Origin: Comamonas serinivorans
Lineage (GTDB): Bacteria; Pseudomonadota; Gammaproteobacteria; Burkholderiales; Burkholderiaceae_C
Reading direction: 5' to 3'
Length of the DNA stretch: 64,000 nt
Assembly (NCBI RefSeq): GCF_002158865.1
Contig: NZ_CP021455.1
Span: 2,046,001-2,110,000, forward strand
Numbering within the stretch: the first letter of the stretch is position 1; every line of letters begins with the position of its first letter. Under the pieces are notes generated by a model. That model saw only the letters and a program-made list of their open reading frames with translations. It made no database searches and was not told the origin of the DNA. Position numbers and translations under genes: made by a program. Shown here one piece after another: positions 49,840 through 59,267 of this stretch.

Positions 49840-52755
49840 TCACACGAAGTGACGCGTTTCGCCCTCGCCAAACAGGTTGCTCACGCAACGCCCGCACAGC
49901 AGCGGGTGTTCGGCGTGGGCGCCCACATCGGCTTCGTAATGCCAGCAGCGGTCGCACTTGGCATGCGGGCTGGGTGTGACCACGACCTGCGGCTCGGCGT
50001 CGGCCGTGTCCAGCGCATGCAGGCGCAGGGCCGAGGTGATGAAGGCGAAGGCGGCTTCGCCCCCCAGGCTGTGCAGCAGCTCCAGGTCGTCGTGGCCCAC
50101 GCTCAGGTCCACTTCGGCCTGCAGCGAGGCGCCCACCAGGCCCTCGGCTCGCACGGCTTCGATCTGCTTGTTGACGGTCTGGCGCAGGGTGTCGACGCGG
50201 GCCCACTTGGCCAGCAGCTCGTCGTCGGGCGCGGGCAGCACGGCGTAGGTCTCGACGAAGATCGAGTCCGAATCGCCGATCAGGGCCCAGGCCTCCTCAG
50301 CGGTGAAGCTGAGGATGGGTGCCATCCAGCGCAGCAGGGCGTGCGTGATGCGCCACAGCGCGGTCTGTGCCGAGCGGCGCGCCAGCGACTTGGGCGCGGT
50401 GGTGTAGAGCCGGTCCTTGAGCACGTCGAGGTAGAACGCCCCCAGGTCTTCCGAGCAGTAGTTCTGCAGCTTGGCGACCACGGGGTGGAACTCGTAGACC
50501 TCGAAGTGGGCCAGGATGTCGGCCTGCAGCTGGGCGGCGCGCGTCAGCGCCCACTGGTCCAGCTCCAGCATCTCGGCCATGGGCACGGCGTCTTTCGCGG
50601 GGTCGAAGTCGCTGATGTTGGCCAGCAGGAAGCGCAGCGTGTTGCGGATGCGGCGGTAGCTGTCGACCACGCGGGCGAGGATCTTGTCGTCGATGGCCAG
50701 ATCGCCCGAGTAGTCGGTGGCGCCCAGCCACAGGCGGATGATTTCGGCGCCCAGCTTGTTGCTGACCTCTTGCGGCGCGACCGTGTTGCCCAGCGATTTG
50801 GACATCTTCTTGCCCTGGCCATCGACGGTGAAGCCGTGGGTCAGCAGGCCGCGGTAGGGTGCGCGCTCGAAGATGGCGCTGGCCAGCAGCAGCGAGCTGT
50901 GGAACCAGCCCCGGTGCTGGTCGTGGCCTTCGAGGTAGAGGTCGGCCTCGGGGCCGTTCTCGTGGTGGTTGTCGGGGTGGGTGCCGCGCAGCACGTGCCA
51001 GAAGGTCGAGCCCGAGTCGAACCACACCTCGAGGATGTCGGTGCTCTTGCTGTAGTGGGGCGCGTCGTCGGCGCCCAGCATGTCTTCGCAGGTCACGCGG
51101 CTCCAGGCCTCGATGCCGCCCTTTTCGACGATGTCGGCGGCCTGGTCCAGGATCTCCATCGTGCGCGGGTGCAGCTCGCCCGAATCCACGTGCAGGAAGA
51201 ACGGGATGGGCACGCCCCAGCTGCGCTGGCGCGAGATGCACCAGTCGGGCCGGCCGGCGATCATGTCGCGCAGGCGGGTCTTGCCGTTCTCGGGGTAGAA
51301 GTGGGTTTGCTCGATGGCGTCCAGCGCGATCTGGCGCAGCGTGCGGGCCGGCTTTTGCGCCGGATCGGTGAACACGCCATCGCCTTCGTCCATGCGCACG
51401 AACCACTGGGCGGCCGCGCGGTAGATCACCGGCGTCTTGTGCCGCCAGCAGTGCGGGTAGCTGTGGGTGATGGTGACGCTGTCGAGCAGGCGGTCGGCCA
51501 GCTTCAGTGCGTCGATGATGACGGGCACCGCTTTCCAGATGTGCTGGCCGCCGAACATCGGCAGCTCGGGCGCGTACACGCCGTTGCCTTGCACCGGATT
51601 GAGGATGCTCTGGTAGCTCATGCCGTTGTTCATGCACGAGTTGAAGTCGTCCACGCCATATGCCGGGGCCGAGTGCACGATGCCGGTGCCGTCCTCGGCC
51701 GTGGCGTAGTCGGCCAGGTAGACGGGCGAGAGGCGGTCGTAGCCCGCATCCACATGGGCCAGCGGGTGCTTGAAGGGCATGTGGTTGAGCTTTTCGCCCT
51801 GGGCCGTGGCGACGACCGTGCCGTCGAGTTTCCAGCGCGCCAGGCACTTCTCGACCAGCGCCGACGCGACGATGAGCAGGCCGCGCTCGGTGTCGACCAG
51901 GCTGTAGTCCAGCTCGGGGTTGACGTTCAGCGCCTGGTTGGCCGGGATGGTCCAGGCCGTGGTCGTCCAGATGACGATGAAGGCGTCCTTGTCCAGCTGC
52001 GGCAGGCCGAAGGCGGCAGCCAGCTTCGCCGGCTCGGCGGCCGGAAACATCACGTCCAGCGTCTGGCTTTGCTTGTCCTGGTACTCGATCTCGAACTCGG
52101 CCAGCGACGAGGCGCAGTCGAAGCACCAGTACACGGGCTTGAGGCCACGGTAGACGAAGCCGCGCTCGATGACCTTTTTGAACGCGCGCAGCTCGCCGGC
52201 CTCGTTCGCGAAGTTCATGGTCTTGTACGGGTTGTCCCACTGGCCGATGACGCCCAGGCGCTTGAAGTCGACCATTTGCTGGGCGATTTGCTCGGTCGCG
52301 TAGGCACGGCTCTTGGCCTGCATGTCGTCGCGGCCCAGGTTGCGGCCGAACTGCTTTTCGATCTGGTTCTCGATGGGCAAACCGTGGCAGTCCCAGCCGG
52401 GCACGTACATCGCGTCCATGCCCTTGAGCTGGCGCGCCTTGACGATCGTGTCCTTGAGGATTTTGTTGGCAGCGTGGCCGATGTGCAGCTGGCCATTGGC
52501 ATAGGGCGGGCCGTCATGCAGGATGAACTTGGGCGCCCCCACGCGGGCGGCCCGCAGGCGGTGGTACAGGCCGTTTTCGTCCCACTGGCGGGCCCAGTCG
52601 GGCTCGCGCTTGGGCAGGTTGCCGCGCATGGGGAAGGGGGTGTCGGGCAGGTTCAGCGTGTGGGCGTAGGCCGACTTGGCCTCGGGCTTGCCGGCGTCGG
52701 CCTTGGCTTTGCCCTGGGGCGCGGGCGCGTTGCCGTGGGTGTGATCGTTGGACAT
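49840..52755 (-). CDS. ileS: Isoleucyl-tRNA synthetase
   Basis: A 971-residue class I synthetase. LHDGPPYANGQLHIGHAANK contains the HIGH motif at 91-94, and GKKMSKSLGN the KMSKS loop at 650-654. The editing domain lies between. Near the C-terminus CDRCWHYEADVGAHAEHPLL CGRC is the zinc-binding end typical of the E. coli-type enzyme. The start MSNDHTHGNAPAPQGKAKAD is a Lys/Ala-rich leader of about 30 residues before the usual first block. Confidence 0.97.
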   Translation of the reverse strand: MSNDHTHGNAPAPQGKAKADAGKPEAKSAYAHTLNLPDTPFPMRGNLPKREPDWARQWDENGLYHRLRAARVGAPKFILHDGPPYANGQLHIGHAANKILKDTIVKARQLKGMDAMYVPGWDCHGLPIENQIEKQFGRNLGRDDMQAKSRAYATEQIAQQMVDFKRLGVIGQWDNPYKTMNFANEAGELRAFKKVIERGFVYRGLKPVYWCFDCASSLAEFEIEYQDKQSQTLDVMFPAAEPAKLAAAFGLPQLDKDAFIVIWTTTAWTIPANQALNVNPELDYSLVDTERGLLIVASALVEKCLARWKLDGTVVATAQGEKLNHMPFKHPLAHVDAGYDRLSPVYLADYATAEDGTGIVHSAPAYGVDDFNSCMNNGMSYQSILNPVQGNGVYAPELPMFGGQHIWKAVPVIIDALKLADRLLDSVTITHSYPHCWRHKTPVIYRAAAQWFVRMDEGDGVFTDPAQKPARTLRQIALDAIEQTHFYPENGKTRLRDMIAGRPDWCISRQRSWGVPIPFFLHVDSGELHPRTMEILDQAADIVEKGGIEAWSRVTCEDMLGADDAPHYSKSTDILEVWFDSGSTFWHVLRGTHPDNHHENGPEADLYLEGHDQHRGWFHSSLLLASAIFERAPYRGLLTHGFTVDGQGKKMSKSLGNTVAPQEVSNKLGAEIIRLWLGATDYSGDLAIDDKILARVVDSYRRIRNTLRFLLANISDFDPAKDAVPMAEMLELDQWALTRAAQLQADILAHFEVYEFHPVVAKLQNYCSEDLGAFYLDVLKDRLYTTAPKSLARRSAQTALWRITHALLRWMAPILSFTAEEAWALIGDSDSIFVETYAVLPAPDDELLAKWARVDTLRQTVNKQIEAVRAEGLVGASLQAEVDLSVGHDDLELLHSLGGEAAFAFITSALRLHALDTADAEPQVVVTPSPHAKCDRCWHYEADVGAHAEHPLLCGRCVSNLFGEGETRHFV

Positions 52756-53291
52756 GGCGAATGGGGAGTGGAGTGGTTGCAAGCCAAGGGCTTGCGCCAC
52801 CGCGCGCGGCGAACAGGCCTGCGGGGTGGGCCACAAAGGGACAACGGGGCGGAGGTGGGCTGCGCGGCCAACCGGGGCGGGGCTCAAGGCCGTGTCAATC
52901 CGGCGGAGGTGTGCAGCACCTGATGGGGTATGGGTAGGTTGCCGTTCATGCGTCAACGGCAACAGGCTCATACCCTCTGAATTCGATCGCGTGTGGTCTG
53001 GCGACGGGTTTGTGCCGAGGTGTCTGCCACCCAGCCGCCTGCGGCCACACAACGGGCCGCGAGGGGGCTGAGGGGGCCCGCTGGCGACGGTGGCGCCTGG
53101 CGCAGCAGAGGGAGGACAGCGGTTTCACGCGCGTGATTTTAGCCCAGGGGGCGAGGCGGCCCTGGCGGGCCGAGCCGTGACGCCTCGGGCGTTGTGGAGG
53201 CTGGCGAGGGCGCGCTGCGGTGGTTCGCCTTCGCGCCCTGCTTGAGCAGGCCTTGTGGGTGCGATGGCCTTGGCGTGCCCGTCCCCGCGCC
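52756..53291. other. Gap between ribF and ileS
   Basis: It holds the dyad element at 52928-52973 and no gene. The ileS promoter or leader must lie here. I see no T-box-like or FMN-riboswitch-like structure. Confidence 0.5.
52928..52973. repeat. 46-bp dyad element, copy 14
   Basis: GGGTATG and CATACCC ends. GTTGCCGTT pairs perfectly with AACGGCAAC around CATGCGTC. Confidence 0.85.
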
Positions 53292-54299
53292 TCAGATCCG
53301 GCCGTCATCCAGCCAGGCGCGCGCGTCGGCGCAGTCCTGGGCGATGCCGGCCGTCAGGGCATCCAGGCTCTCGTAACGCAGCTCGTCGTGCAGCTTGTGC
53401 AGCAGGTCCACGCGAACGACCCGGCCGTAGGCGCCTTCGGCGCCGAGCGCAGCCGGCCACTGCAGGCAATGCGTTTCGAGCAGCACGCGGCCGCCGTTGA
53501 CGTCGTTCGGATCGAGCGAGGGCCGCACGCCCAGGTTGGCCACGCCGGGCAGCGGCGTGTCGGTCAGCCCATGCACCTGCACGACGAAGATGCCGCTGGC
53601 CGCCGGTTTCCAGTGCGAAAAGCGCAGGTTCAGGGTGCGAAAGCCATCGGCCTGGCCGGATTGGCTCTCGGACAGGTGGCGGCCCAGCTTGCGCCCGTGC
53701 ACCACGTGGCCCGAGATGGCGTAGGGCCGGCCCAGCAGCGAGGCCGTGAGCGCCATGTCGCCGGCCGCCAGCGCCTCGCGCACGGCGGAGCTGGACACGC
53801 GGGCGCCGTGGACCTCGTAGCTCATCATGCGCGCAACGTCGAAGCCGTGGTTGCGGCCCGCGGCGTCGAGCATGGCGTAGTCGCCCGCGCGCTTGGCGCC
53901 GAAGCGGAAATCGTCGCCGACCAGCACGTAGCGCACGCCCAGGCCGCGCATGAGGATGTTGGCGATGAAGTCCTGCGGCGGCTGGCTCGCCAGCTGATCG
54001 TTGAAGGGCAGCACCAGCACCTGGTCGACGCCGCAGCGGCGCAGCTCGCTCAGTTTGTCGCGCAGGGTGGCGATGCGCGCCGGTGCCAGCTCGGGCTTGT
54101 TCAGCCGGGCGGCAAAGAAGTCGCGCGGGTGGGGCTCGAAGGTCATGACGCAGCTGGGCACGCCACGGTGCGCGGCTTCGTTCTTCAGCAGCGCCAGCAT
54201 GGCCTGGTGGCCGCGGTGGACGCCGTCGAAATTGCCGATGGTGAGGGCGCAGCCCTGGGGGTTGAGGCCTGCGGGCGGCAGGCCGTGAAAGATCTTCAT
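53292..54299 (-). CDS. ribF: Bifunctional riboflavin kinase/FMN adenylyltransferase
   Basis: The product has 335 residues and makes FMN and then FAD. The N-terminal adenylyltransferase domain has ALTIGNFDGVHRGHQAMLAL (nucleotide-binding G-N-F-D-G-V-H-x-G-H) and VGDDFRFGAKRAGDY. S-S-S-A-V-R-E-A-L follows at about 170. The C-terminal kinase domain has GRPYAISGHVVHGRKLGRHL and NLGVRPSLDPNDVNGGRVLL ETHCL. The order ribF-ileS-lspA on one strand is widespread. Confidence 0.95.
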   Translation of the reverse strand: MKIFHGLPPAGLNPQGCALTIGNFDGVHRGHQAMLALLKNEAAHRGVPSCVMTFEPHPRDFFAARLNKPELAPARIATLRDKLSELRRCGVDQVLVLPFNDQLASQPPQDFIANILMRGLGVRYVLVGDDFRFGAKRAGDYAMLDAAGRNHGFDVARMMSYEVHGARVSSSAVREALAAGDMALTASLLGRPYAISGHVVHGRKLGRHLSESQSGQADGFRTLNLRFSHWKPAASGIFVVQVHGLTDTPLPGVANLGVRPSLDPNDVNGGRVLLETHCLQWPAALGAEGAYGRVVRVDLLHKLHDELRYESLDALTAGIAQDCADARAWLDDGRI

Positions 54300-54560
54300 C
54301 GCGTGACCTTGAGGGAACCGGGAGGGGACAGCGGTGTGAGCCTGGTGTGCAGCGTTATGGATTTGATAGCTGCAGCTGACGCGGACATGGGCAAAACGCG
54401 CGTGTCTGCGTCACGAATTGACGCTATATTGTGACGCTGACCCGGGGTGAACCCCGTCGCCTGTGCAGATCCGGCCTGCCTGGGGATGGGGCGGGTGTCT
54501 GGCTGACAGGCGCCAGGCACGCAGCAGGTCAACGGCCAGGTTTCCGAAATGGGTGTTCCC

Positions 54561-54579
54561 GCGTGGCGAGCCGCCACGC
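54561..54579. promoter_or_regulatory. Hairpin in the leader of the HNH endonuclease gene
   Basis: GCGTGGCG (54561-54568) and CGCCACGC (54572-54579) pair perfectly around AGC, 18 bases before the GTG start and just ahead of the AAGGAGGAC ribosome site. It could affect translation or be an operator. Confidence 0.4.
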
Positions 54580-54597
54580 ACCGCAAGGAGGACAAAC

Positions 54598-55155
54598 GTG
54601 AAGGTGCTCAAGCTCTCGGCACAGGGGTTGCCGCAATCCTGGATCTCGCTCGAGGAGGCGGTGTTGCATTACGCCGCCGACGAGGTGCGCTGGGAGCTGG
54701 GCGCCGAGGTCGCGGTGTTTCACGGCGGGCACAACGCCGTCACGGGCATCCAGTCGCGCGTGGCCATCAACAGCATCATCGGCACCAAGGGCATGCCGCG
54801 CATCAACCCGTTTGCGCTGCGCCCCGCCTTGACCAATGCCAAGCTGTTTGCCCGCGACCGCGGGGTGTGCGCCTACTGCGGCACGCATGGCCACGAGCAC
54901 GAGCTCACGCGCGAGCACATCCGCCCGCTGGCGCAGCAGGGGCAGGACGTCTGGATGAACGTGGTCACCGCCTGCCGGGGTTGCAACAGCCGCAAGGGCA
55001 ACCGCACGCCCGAGCAGGCGCGCATGCCGCTGCTGTACGCGCCTTACGTGCCCAACCTGTGGGAAGACTTCATCCTGCGCAACCGCCGCATCCTGGCGGA
55101 TCAGATGGCGTTTTTGACCGCGCACCTGCCCGAGCACTCGCGCCTGCATGGCTGA
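54598..55155 (+). CDS. HNH endonuclease family protein
   Basis: A 185-residue protein starting at GTG with AAGGAGGAC upstream. Residues about 88-140 are an HNH nuclease module: CAYCGTHGHEHELTREHIRP with the first Cys pair and His, then MNVVTACRGCNSRKGNRTPE with the second Cys pair and Asn. The stretch before it (about 1-80) is of the type found in chromosomal HNH proteins of Burkholderiales. Whether it acts in repair, defence or as a homing remnant is not shown. No intein or intron features are nearby. Confidence 0.85.
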   Translation: MKVLKLSAQGLPQSWISLEEAVLHYAADEVRWELGAEVAVFHGGHNAVTGIQSRVAINSIIGTKGMPRINPFALRPALTNAKLFARDRGVCAYCGTHGHEHELTREHIRPLAQQGQDVWMNVVTACRGCNSRKGNRTPEQARMPLLYAPYVPNLWEDFILRNRRILADQMAFLTAHLPEHSRLHG

Positions 55156-55294
55156 GCCAGGCGCGCCGCGGGCCACGCGCTGCGGGCTCGTGCCACGGGC
55201 CTCGTGCCGAGGGTTGAAGCGCATCAGGACCGAGTGGCTGGCATCGGGTTGCGGCGATGGGCGGGGCCGCCCATGAAATCAATCCAATGACGCA

Positions 55295-55340
55295 GTATGG
55301 TGCTGCATCCGATGATTGATCATCGGCAATGTGGTGGTAC
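55295..55340 (+). repeat. 46-bp dyad element, copy 15
   Basis: CAGTATGG left end and GGTACTG right end (GTAC instead of ATAC). CCGATGAT pairs perfectly with ATCATCGG. It lies between convergent genes. Confidence 0.75.
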
Positions 55341-55385
55341 TGTGGTAATGCTTGATGGCTTGGGCATCGGGCGCCCAAGCCTGCC

Positions 55386-56348
55386 TCAGTTGTCCAGCGC
55401 GATCTGGTTGTCCTGGATCACCTTGCGCCACTTGGCGCTGTCTTGCTGCAAAAAGCGCTGCAGCTGCTCGGCCGTCTGCGGCTGCTTGGGCGCCAGGAAC
55501 TGGCTGATGACGGTGGCGTTGAACTCGCGCTTGCGCATCACGGCGTCGATGGCCTGCTGCAGCGTCGACTTCACGGCGGGCGGCGTGGCGGCCGGCACCG
55601 CCACGCCGAACCAGGTGGCGGCCTGGAAGCCGGGCCAGCCCGATTCGGCCACGGTGGGCGTGTCGGGCAGGTAGGCCGAGCGCTGCGTGCCGGTGGTGGC
55701 CAGGGCCACCAGCTTGCCGGCGCGGATGTGGGGCAGCGAGGTGCCCACCACGTCCAGCATCAACTGGGTGTCGTTGGCCATCAGCCCTTGCAGCGCCGGC
55801 GCACTGCCGTTGAAGGGCACGTGGGTGGCGTCGATCTTCAGCCGGGTCTTGATCATCTCGGTCGCCAGCTGCAGCGGGTTGCCCAGGCCGACCGAGGCGT
55901 AGTTCAGCTTGCCGGGGTTGGCTTTGTTGTAGGCCTGCAGCTGAGCCAGGGTCTTGATCTGAGTGGCAGGGTTGGTGACCAGCACCAGCGGTGCCTCGAC
56001 CAGGATGTTGGTCACGGTCAGGTCCTGGGTGCTGTAGCTCAGGTTTTTGTAGAGCAGGGGGTTCAGCACCATGCTGGCGTTGCTGGCCATGAACAGGGTG
56101 TAGCCATCGGCCGGCGACCGGGCGGCGGCGGTGGCGGCGATGCGGGTGTTGGCGCCGGGCTTGTTCTCGACCACCACGGGTTGCTTCAGCTCGGTGGCCA
56201 GGTGCTTGGCGAGGGCCCGGGCCAGCACGTCGGTCGAGCCGCCGGGGGCGTAGGGCACGAGCAACTTGACGGGTTTGTTCGGAAAGTCGGCCTGGGCCCA
56301 GGCCAGGGTGCTGCTCGCCAGCAGTGCAACGCACATCCATTTCTTCAT
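55386..56348 (-). CDS. Bug/TctC family substrate-binding protein (second in window)
   Basis: The product has 320 residues from the ATG at 56348, behind AGGAGTCTTGTC. A signal peptide (MKKWMCVALLASSTLAWAQA) is followed by FPNKPVKLLVPYAPGGSTDV and VVENKPGANTRIAATAAARS, the family blocks. It binds an unknown carboxylate-type ligand in the periplasm. No transporter membrane genes are adjacent. It differs clearly from the Bug protein at 15139, so the two probably have different ligands. A dyad element begins 25 bases upstream. Confidence 0.87.
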   Translation of the reverse strand: MKKWMCVALLASSTLAWAQADFPNKPVKLLVPYAPGGSTDVLARALAKHLATELKQPVVVENKPGANTRIAATAAARSPADGYTLFMASNASMVLNPLLYKNLSYSTQDLTVTNILVEAPLVLVTNPATQIKTLAQLQAYNKANPGKLNYASVGLGNPLQLATEMIKTRLKIDATHVPFNGSAPALQGLMANDTQLMLDVVGTSLPHIRAGKLVALATTGTQRSAYLPDTPTVAESGWPGFQAATWFGVAVPAATPPAVKSTLQQAIDAVMRKREFNATVISQFLAPKQPQTAEQLQRFLQQDSAKWRKVIQDNQIALDN

Positions 56349-56821
56349 GACAAGACTCCTGTTGTGTAGAGGGTATGCCGCTGTCAATGGCAATTTGACA
56401 TCGACATTGTGGGTATACCGGTTGGCGACTGGGTCATTGAGGGCCCAGCCCCGCCACCCCGGCAACGCACCACAGGTACAGCCCGGCGGCGCAACTGGTT
56501 TTGCCTGCACAGCGGCGGCGTGGCCATCCCCAAACGAGCCGGGTCAGGCTGATAGCGCAGGCCAGGGCGGCTTTGAAGGCCAGGGTGAAGTGGGCGTTGG
56601 TCATGGTGAACCCGAACCACAGGCCCTTCCTGGCCGGGCCCAGCGTGCCGCCCAGGGGCAGCAAGCGCGAGGTCAGGCCGCAGCAAGACCAGCCATTGCC
56701 GGGTGGGGGTCCAGGTCATGCGGGGGGCGATCGGCTTGGATGGCATGAGGTGGGCGAGGGTGAATGTCGAGGGTTCACTCACGCGACGACCCGGGGCCTT
56801 GTCGGGCGGCACGGGTCGGCG
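56349..56821. other. Upstream region of the second Bug gene
   Basis: It holds the dyad element at 56373-56418. A short hydrophobic frame (56434-56664, minus) is open but unsupported. Confidence 0.5.
56373..56418 (+). repeat. 46-bp dyad element, copy 16
   Basis: GGGTATGCC and GTATACC ends. The inner half-sites are diverged (ATGGC and ATCGA), though TGTCAA and TTGACA form a hairpin slightly off centre. It sits in the leader of the Bug gene. Confidence 0.65.
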
Positions 56822-57697
56822 TCACTTGCTTTTCGGGTTGGCGGCCAGTGCCAGCCGCTTGGCCTCGGCCCACTGCGCGTCGTCCCAGTGCAGGTATTCC
56901 TTGAAATAGGCGCCGTTGGCCAGGGCGTCGCCGCCGTCCAGCGTGATGGTCTGGCCATTGAGCCAGGTGTTGCCGGGGGCCAGGATGTAGGCCGCGAGGT
57001 GGCCCAGGTCATCGAGGGTGCCCAGCCGCTGCGTGGGGTTTTGCAGGGTGCGCTGATCGGCCAGCTTTTCGTTGCCCTGGACCTGCGGCCGCAGCCGGCT
57101 GCTGGCGCCCTGCGTGGGGATGATGCCGGGCGCAATCGCGTTGAACCGGATGCCTTTGGGGCCCCATTCCACGGCGAGCGATTTGGTCATGGCGTCCAGC
57201 CCGGCCTTGGACATGGCCGAGGGCACGACGAAGGGCGAGCCGGTGTCCACCCAGGTCACGACGATGGACAGCACCGCGCCCGGCAGCCGCTGGGCGATCC
57301 AGCGTTTGCCCACGGCCTGGGTGACGTAGAAGGTGCCGCGGAACACGATGTCCGACACGGCATGGAAGCCGTTCACGCTGAGGTCTTCGGTGCGGCTGAC
57401 GAAGTTGCCGGCCGCGTTGTTGATGAGGGCGGTGAGCGGGCCGTGCTCGGCCCAGAGCCGCGCGATGGCCTCGTCCACGGCCTGGGGCGAGCGGATGTCC
57501 AGCGGGTGGGCGACGACTGTGGCGCCGGTGTCGGCGGCGAGGGTGTGCGCCGCCTGTTGCAGCACCTCCAGCCGGCGGCCGCAGATGTGGATTTCGGTGC
57601 CCAGCGCAGCCAGCGTGTGCGCCATGCCCAGGCCCAGGCCGGTGCCGCCGCCTGTGATGAGGATGCGTTGGCCGGCAAACAGGTCGCGCTCGAACAT
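56822..57697 (-). CDS. Short-chain dehydrogenase, 2,4-dienoyl-CoA reductase-like
   Basis: A 291-residue Rossmann enzyme. ILITGGGTGLGLGMAHTLAA (about 12-31) is the NADP-binding TGxxxGxG, and INNAAGNF is the next block. The usual catalytic Tyr-x-x-x-Lys is replaced by PSAMSKAGLDAMTKSLAVEW, where Lys remains but Ser/Met stand in the Tyr position. The same pattern is found in 2,4-dienoyl-CoA reductases of the DECR type, which act on unsaturated fatty acyl-CoA. RFNAIAPGIIPTQGASSRL also fits that group. Confidence 0.82.
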   Translation of the reverse strand: MFERDLFAGQRILITGGGTGLGLGMAHTLAALGTEIHICGRRLEVLQQAAHTLAADTGATVVAHPLDIRSPQAVDEAIARLWAEHGPLTALINNAAGNFVSRTEDLSVNGFHAVSDIVFRGTFYVTQAVGKRWIAQRLPGAVLSIVVTWVDTGSPFVVPSAMSKAGLDAMTKSLAVEWGPKGIRFNAIAPGIIPTQGASSRLRPQVQGNEKLADQRTLQNPTQRLGTLDDLGHLAAYILAPGNTWLNGQTITLDGGDALANGAYFKEYLHWDDAQWAEAKRLALAANPKSK

Positions 57698-57819
57698 GCG
57701 GGTCTCCAAAAGCAGGATGAGGGGCCAGCATCTGAGCACGGGCCCGCATGGCCGCTTGTCCCGATGAGGACGCCGGCGGCGTTCAACGTCGGCGTGGCGG
57801 GTGGGTCAAGGCATGACGA

Positions 57820-57865
57820 GTATGAGGTGGAATCCGTTTCATGAAAAACGAAAATCGGCTGATAC
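57820..57865 (+). repeat. 46-bp dyad element, copy 17
   Basis: GAGTATGAG and GATACCCC ends, CCGTT at 15-19, AACGA at 28-32. It lies between two leftward genes. Confidence 0.8.
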
Positions 57866-57909
57866 CCCATGAGATGGCATGATGTTCGCGCCACTCGGCC
57901 CGACTCGCT

Positions 57910-58239
57910 TCAGTCCACGTCCAGCATGGGGCCGGCGCGTTGGACGGTCATCAGCAGGGACTTGAGGCGGCGGATCTCGTCCTCCAGGTCGAGGATCAGC
58001 GCGACCGCATCGAGGTTGGCTTCCAGCTCCCGCTGCAGACGCTGCACGGCGCGCGCGCGGCGCAGGTCGGCGCTGCCCAGCCGCCATTGCTGCATGGGCG
58101 CCTCGATGTTGTGCACGCGGATGATGCCCACCTGCGCCAGTTCGCTGATCCATTGCAACTGCGCGCCGCACAGGCGCGCCAGCTGCTCGGCCGTCAGGTG
58201 CTCATCCACGCCGATGAGGGGCTGCGGTGTCTGGCTCAT
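57910..58239 (-). CDS. cbpM: Chaperone modulatory protein CbpM
   Basis: The product has 109 residues and is MerR-like. It contains LTAEQLARLCGAQLQWISEL (helix-turn-helix-like), VGIIRVHNIEAPMQQWRLGS and a C-terminal helix LEANLDAVALILDLEDEIRR LKSLL. CbpM binds the J domain of CbpA and blocks its co-chaperone activity. Its start lies 1 base after the cbpA stop, so the two are made from one transcript. Confidence 0.9.
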   Translation of the reverse strand: MSQTPQPLIGVDEHLTAEQLARLCGAQLQWISELAQVGIIRVHNIEAPMQQWRLGSADLRRARAVQRLQRELEANLDAVALILDLEDEIRRLKSLLMTVQRAGPMLDVD

Positions 58240-58240
58240 G

Positions 58241-59233
58241 TCAGGCTCCCAGGTGTTGACGAGGGTTGAAGTGGCGCGTGGCCTCGGCCAGGGCCTGGTA
58301 GGCGGCGCGGGTGGCGTCGTCCAGGGCCGGGGGCAAGGCCAGCTCCAAGACCAGGTACAGGTGGCCGGTCTCGCCGGGCGCCGCAAAGCCGCGCTCCTTC
58401 AGGCGCAGCTTCATGCCGGGGCGGGCATTGGGCGGCACCGTGACCTCGACGCGGGTGCCGGCCGGGGTCGGCACCTCGATCTTGGCGCCCAGCGCGGCTT
58501 CGCTGGGCGTGACGGGCGTCTGCATGTAGATGTCCAGCCCGTCGGCCCGGTAGACCGGGTCCGGGGCCATGGCCACCTCCAGCAACAGGTCGCCGGCCGG
58601 CGCGCCGCCGGTGCCGGGCAAGCCCTGGCCGCCCAGGCGAATCAGCTGGCCGGGGCGCACCCCTTTGGGGATCTTGACCTCGAGCCGACGGTCGACCCAG
58701 CGTGGTTGGCCCTCGTCGCCCCATTCGAGGGCGCGCAGGTCCAGTTGCGTGGTGGCGCCTTGGAAGGCATCGCGGAAGGTGATCTCGATGCGGGCGTGCT
58801 GGTCATCGCCCCGCTGTGGCGCGTCTGACTGAGGGGCGCCCTCGCGCCGGCGCTGCCCCATGTTGCTGAACAGGGTGGAAAAGAAATCGCTGAAGTCGGC
58901 TTCCTCCGGATGGGGGCCGCCTTGGGTGTGGAAGCCGCGCTCCCAGTCCGGCGGTGCCTCTCCGGCCCTTCCTGGCCGGGCCCGGAAGTCCTCGCTGGCG
59001 CGGCGCCCGCCTCGCGCGACCTCTTCGGCCAGCGCGTCGTAGGCGGCGCGTTTCTCGGCGTTGCCCAGCACCTCGTAGGCTTCGTTGACCTCGCGCATGC
59101 GGTCTTGGGCATCCGCTTCCTGGCTGACGTCGGGGTGGTACTTGCGCGCCAGCTTGCGGTAGGCCTTGCGCACGTCGTCGGGGCTGGCGGCCTTGTCCAC
59201 GCCCAGGGACTGGTAGTAGTCCTTGAATTCCAT
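58241..59233 (-). CDS. cbpA: Curved DNA-binding protein / DnaJ-class co-chaperone CbpA
   Basis: A 330-residue protein. The J domain at 5-70 has RKAYRKLARKYHPDVSQEAD with HPD at 33-35. A Gly/Arg-rich linker follows. Two C-terminal peptide-binding beta domains have GVRPGQLIRLGGQGLPGTGG and TVPPNARPGMKLRLKERGFA. There is no zinc-finger region, as expected for CbpA rather than DnaJ. It stimulates DnaK and binds DNA in stationary phase. A heat-shock-type promoter candidate lies just upstream, and cbpM follows directly. Confidence 0.93.
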   Translation of the reverse strand: MEFKDYYQSLGVDKAASPDDVRKAYRKLARKYHPDVSQEADAQDRMREVNEAYEVLGNAEKRAAYDALAEEVARGGRRASEDFRARPGRAGEAPPDWERGFHTQGGPHPEEADFSDFFSTLFSNMGQRRREGAPQSDAPQRGDDQHARIEITFRDAFQGATTQLDLRALEWGDEGQPRWVDRRLEVKIPKGVRPGQLIRLGGQGLPGTGGAPAGDLLLEVAMAPDPVYRADGLDIYMQTPVTPSEAALGAKIEVPTPAGTRVEVTVPPNARPGMKLRLKERGFAAPGETGHLYLVLELALPPALDDATRAAYQALAEATRHFNPRQHLGA

Positions 59234-59267
59234 GGTGTCCTTTTGCCTGTGTGTCCGAATGGCCCGC

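Noticed and set aside
56434..56664. Short hydrophobic open frame of 76 codons on the minus strand
   Set aside because: No ribosome site, no family resemblance and an atypical composition; possibly a decayed gene, but not supportable.
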